A DNA stretch of 5,225 nt from Oscillibacter sp. (lineage in GTDB: Bacteria; Bacillota; Clostridia; Oscillospirales; Oscillospiraceae): the NCBI GenBank assembly GCA_014799855.1, contig JAAVHG010000139.1, positions 1 to 5,225 on the forward strand, written 5' to 3'. Below are positions 5,139 to 5,225 of the stretch, piece after piece (the stretch's first letter is position 1; the number at the start of each line of letters is the position of its first letter). A program made the position numbers and the translations under genes. The notes beneath the pieces are model-generated. The model made no database searches and was not told the origin of the DNA. It saw only the letters and a list, made by a program, of their open reading frames with translations.

Positions 5139-5167
5139 ATCCTATCACAAACGTGAAGCCCGCGCAA
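5139..5167 (-). promoter_or_regulatory. Weak candidate promoter for the YdeI-like gene
   Basis: On the minus strand TTGCGC (5162-5167), a 17-base spacer and TAGGAT (5139-5144) give a 3/6 and 4/6 match to sigma-A. It is the best-placed candidate, about 60 bases upstream of the start codon, but weak. The same region shares TGATAGGA with the TIGR04076-like promoter. Confidence 0.3.
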
Positions 5168-5197
5168 CAGATTCAGGCCGTCCCGCCCCATCCCGTG

Positions 5198-5211
5198 AAA
5201 ATGTCAAGAGT
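5198..5211. repeat. Additional copy of the XRE-operator arm at the window edge
   Basis: AAAATGTCAAGAGT is the exact reverse complement of 3018-3031, inside the left arm of the operon inverted repeat (14 bases). A second arm at the 17-base spacing is absent to its left. A partner beyond the right edge cannot be excluded. Confidence 0.65.
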
Positions 5212-5225
5212 AAATGCGAAAAAAA

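Overview
The window looks like a piece of chromosome from a GC-rich, spore-forming Firmicute of the Oscillospiraceae type (Clostridia; relatives of Flavonifractor, Lawsonibacter or Oscillibacter). The reasons are an S-layer-homology protein, a SpoVAF/GerA-family spore membrane protein behind a sigma-G-like promoter, strong GGAGG ribosome sites, and small Clostridia-type XRE and membrane proteins. The genus is inference. Six complete genes and one partial gene are visible. There is no rRNA, tRNA, CRISPR array or transposase.

Left part (1-2100): the C-terminus of an SLH-repeat surface protein ends at 308 and is followed by two terminator hairpins (324-364, 393-422). A sigma-G-type promoter (441-470) then drives a single gene, a SpoVAF-like GerA-family protein (491-1909). 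Directly after its stop codon lies an AT-rich, highly self-complementary stretch (1909-2066). It can fold into a closed multi-branch structure with seven helices. A bidirectional terminator (2069-2098) follows. This stretch is the most unusual part of the window.

Middle part (2115-3073, minus strand): a three-gene operon encodes a 3-TM protein, a 64-residue XRE-type repressor and a 4-TM protein. The genes are tightly packed: a 4-base ATGA overlap, then a 2-base gap. Its near-consensus sigma-A promoter (TTGACA-17-TATACT) sits inside a 63-bp inverted repeat with 23-bp arms. One arm covers the -35 box and the other covers the start site, which suggests an autoregulatory operator.

Right part (3168-5225): a Cof-type HAD phosphatase on the plus strand (3255-4052) converges on a TIGR04076-like small cysteine-containing protein (4064-4411, minus). 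Upstream of that is a YdeI/OmpD-associated-family protein (4516-5076, minus). A 14-bp copy of the operator arm recurs in inverted orientation at the right edge (5198-5211), so the sequence is not private to the XRE operon. I see no pathway linking the right-hand genes.
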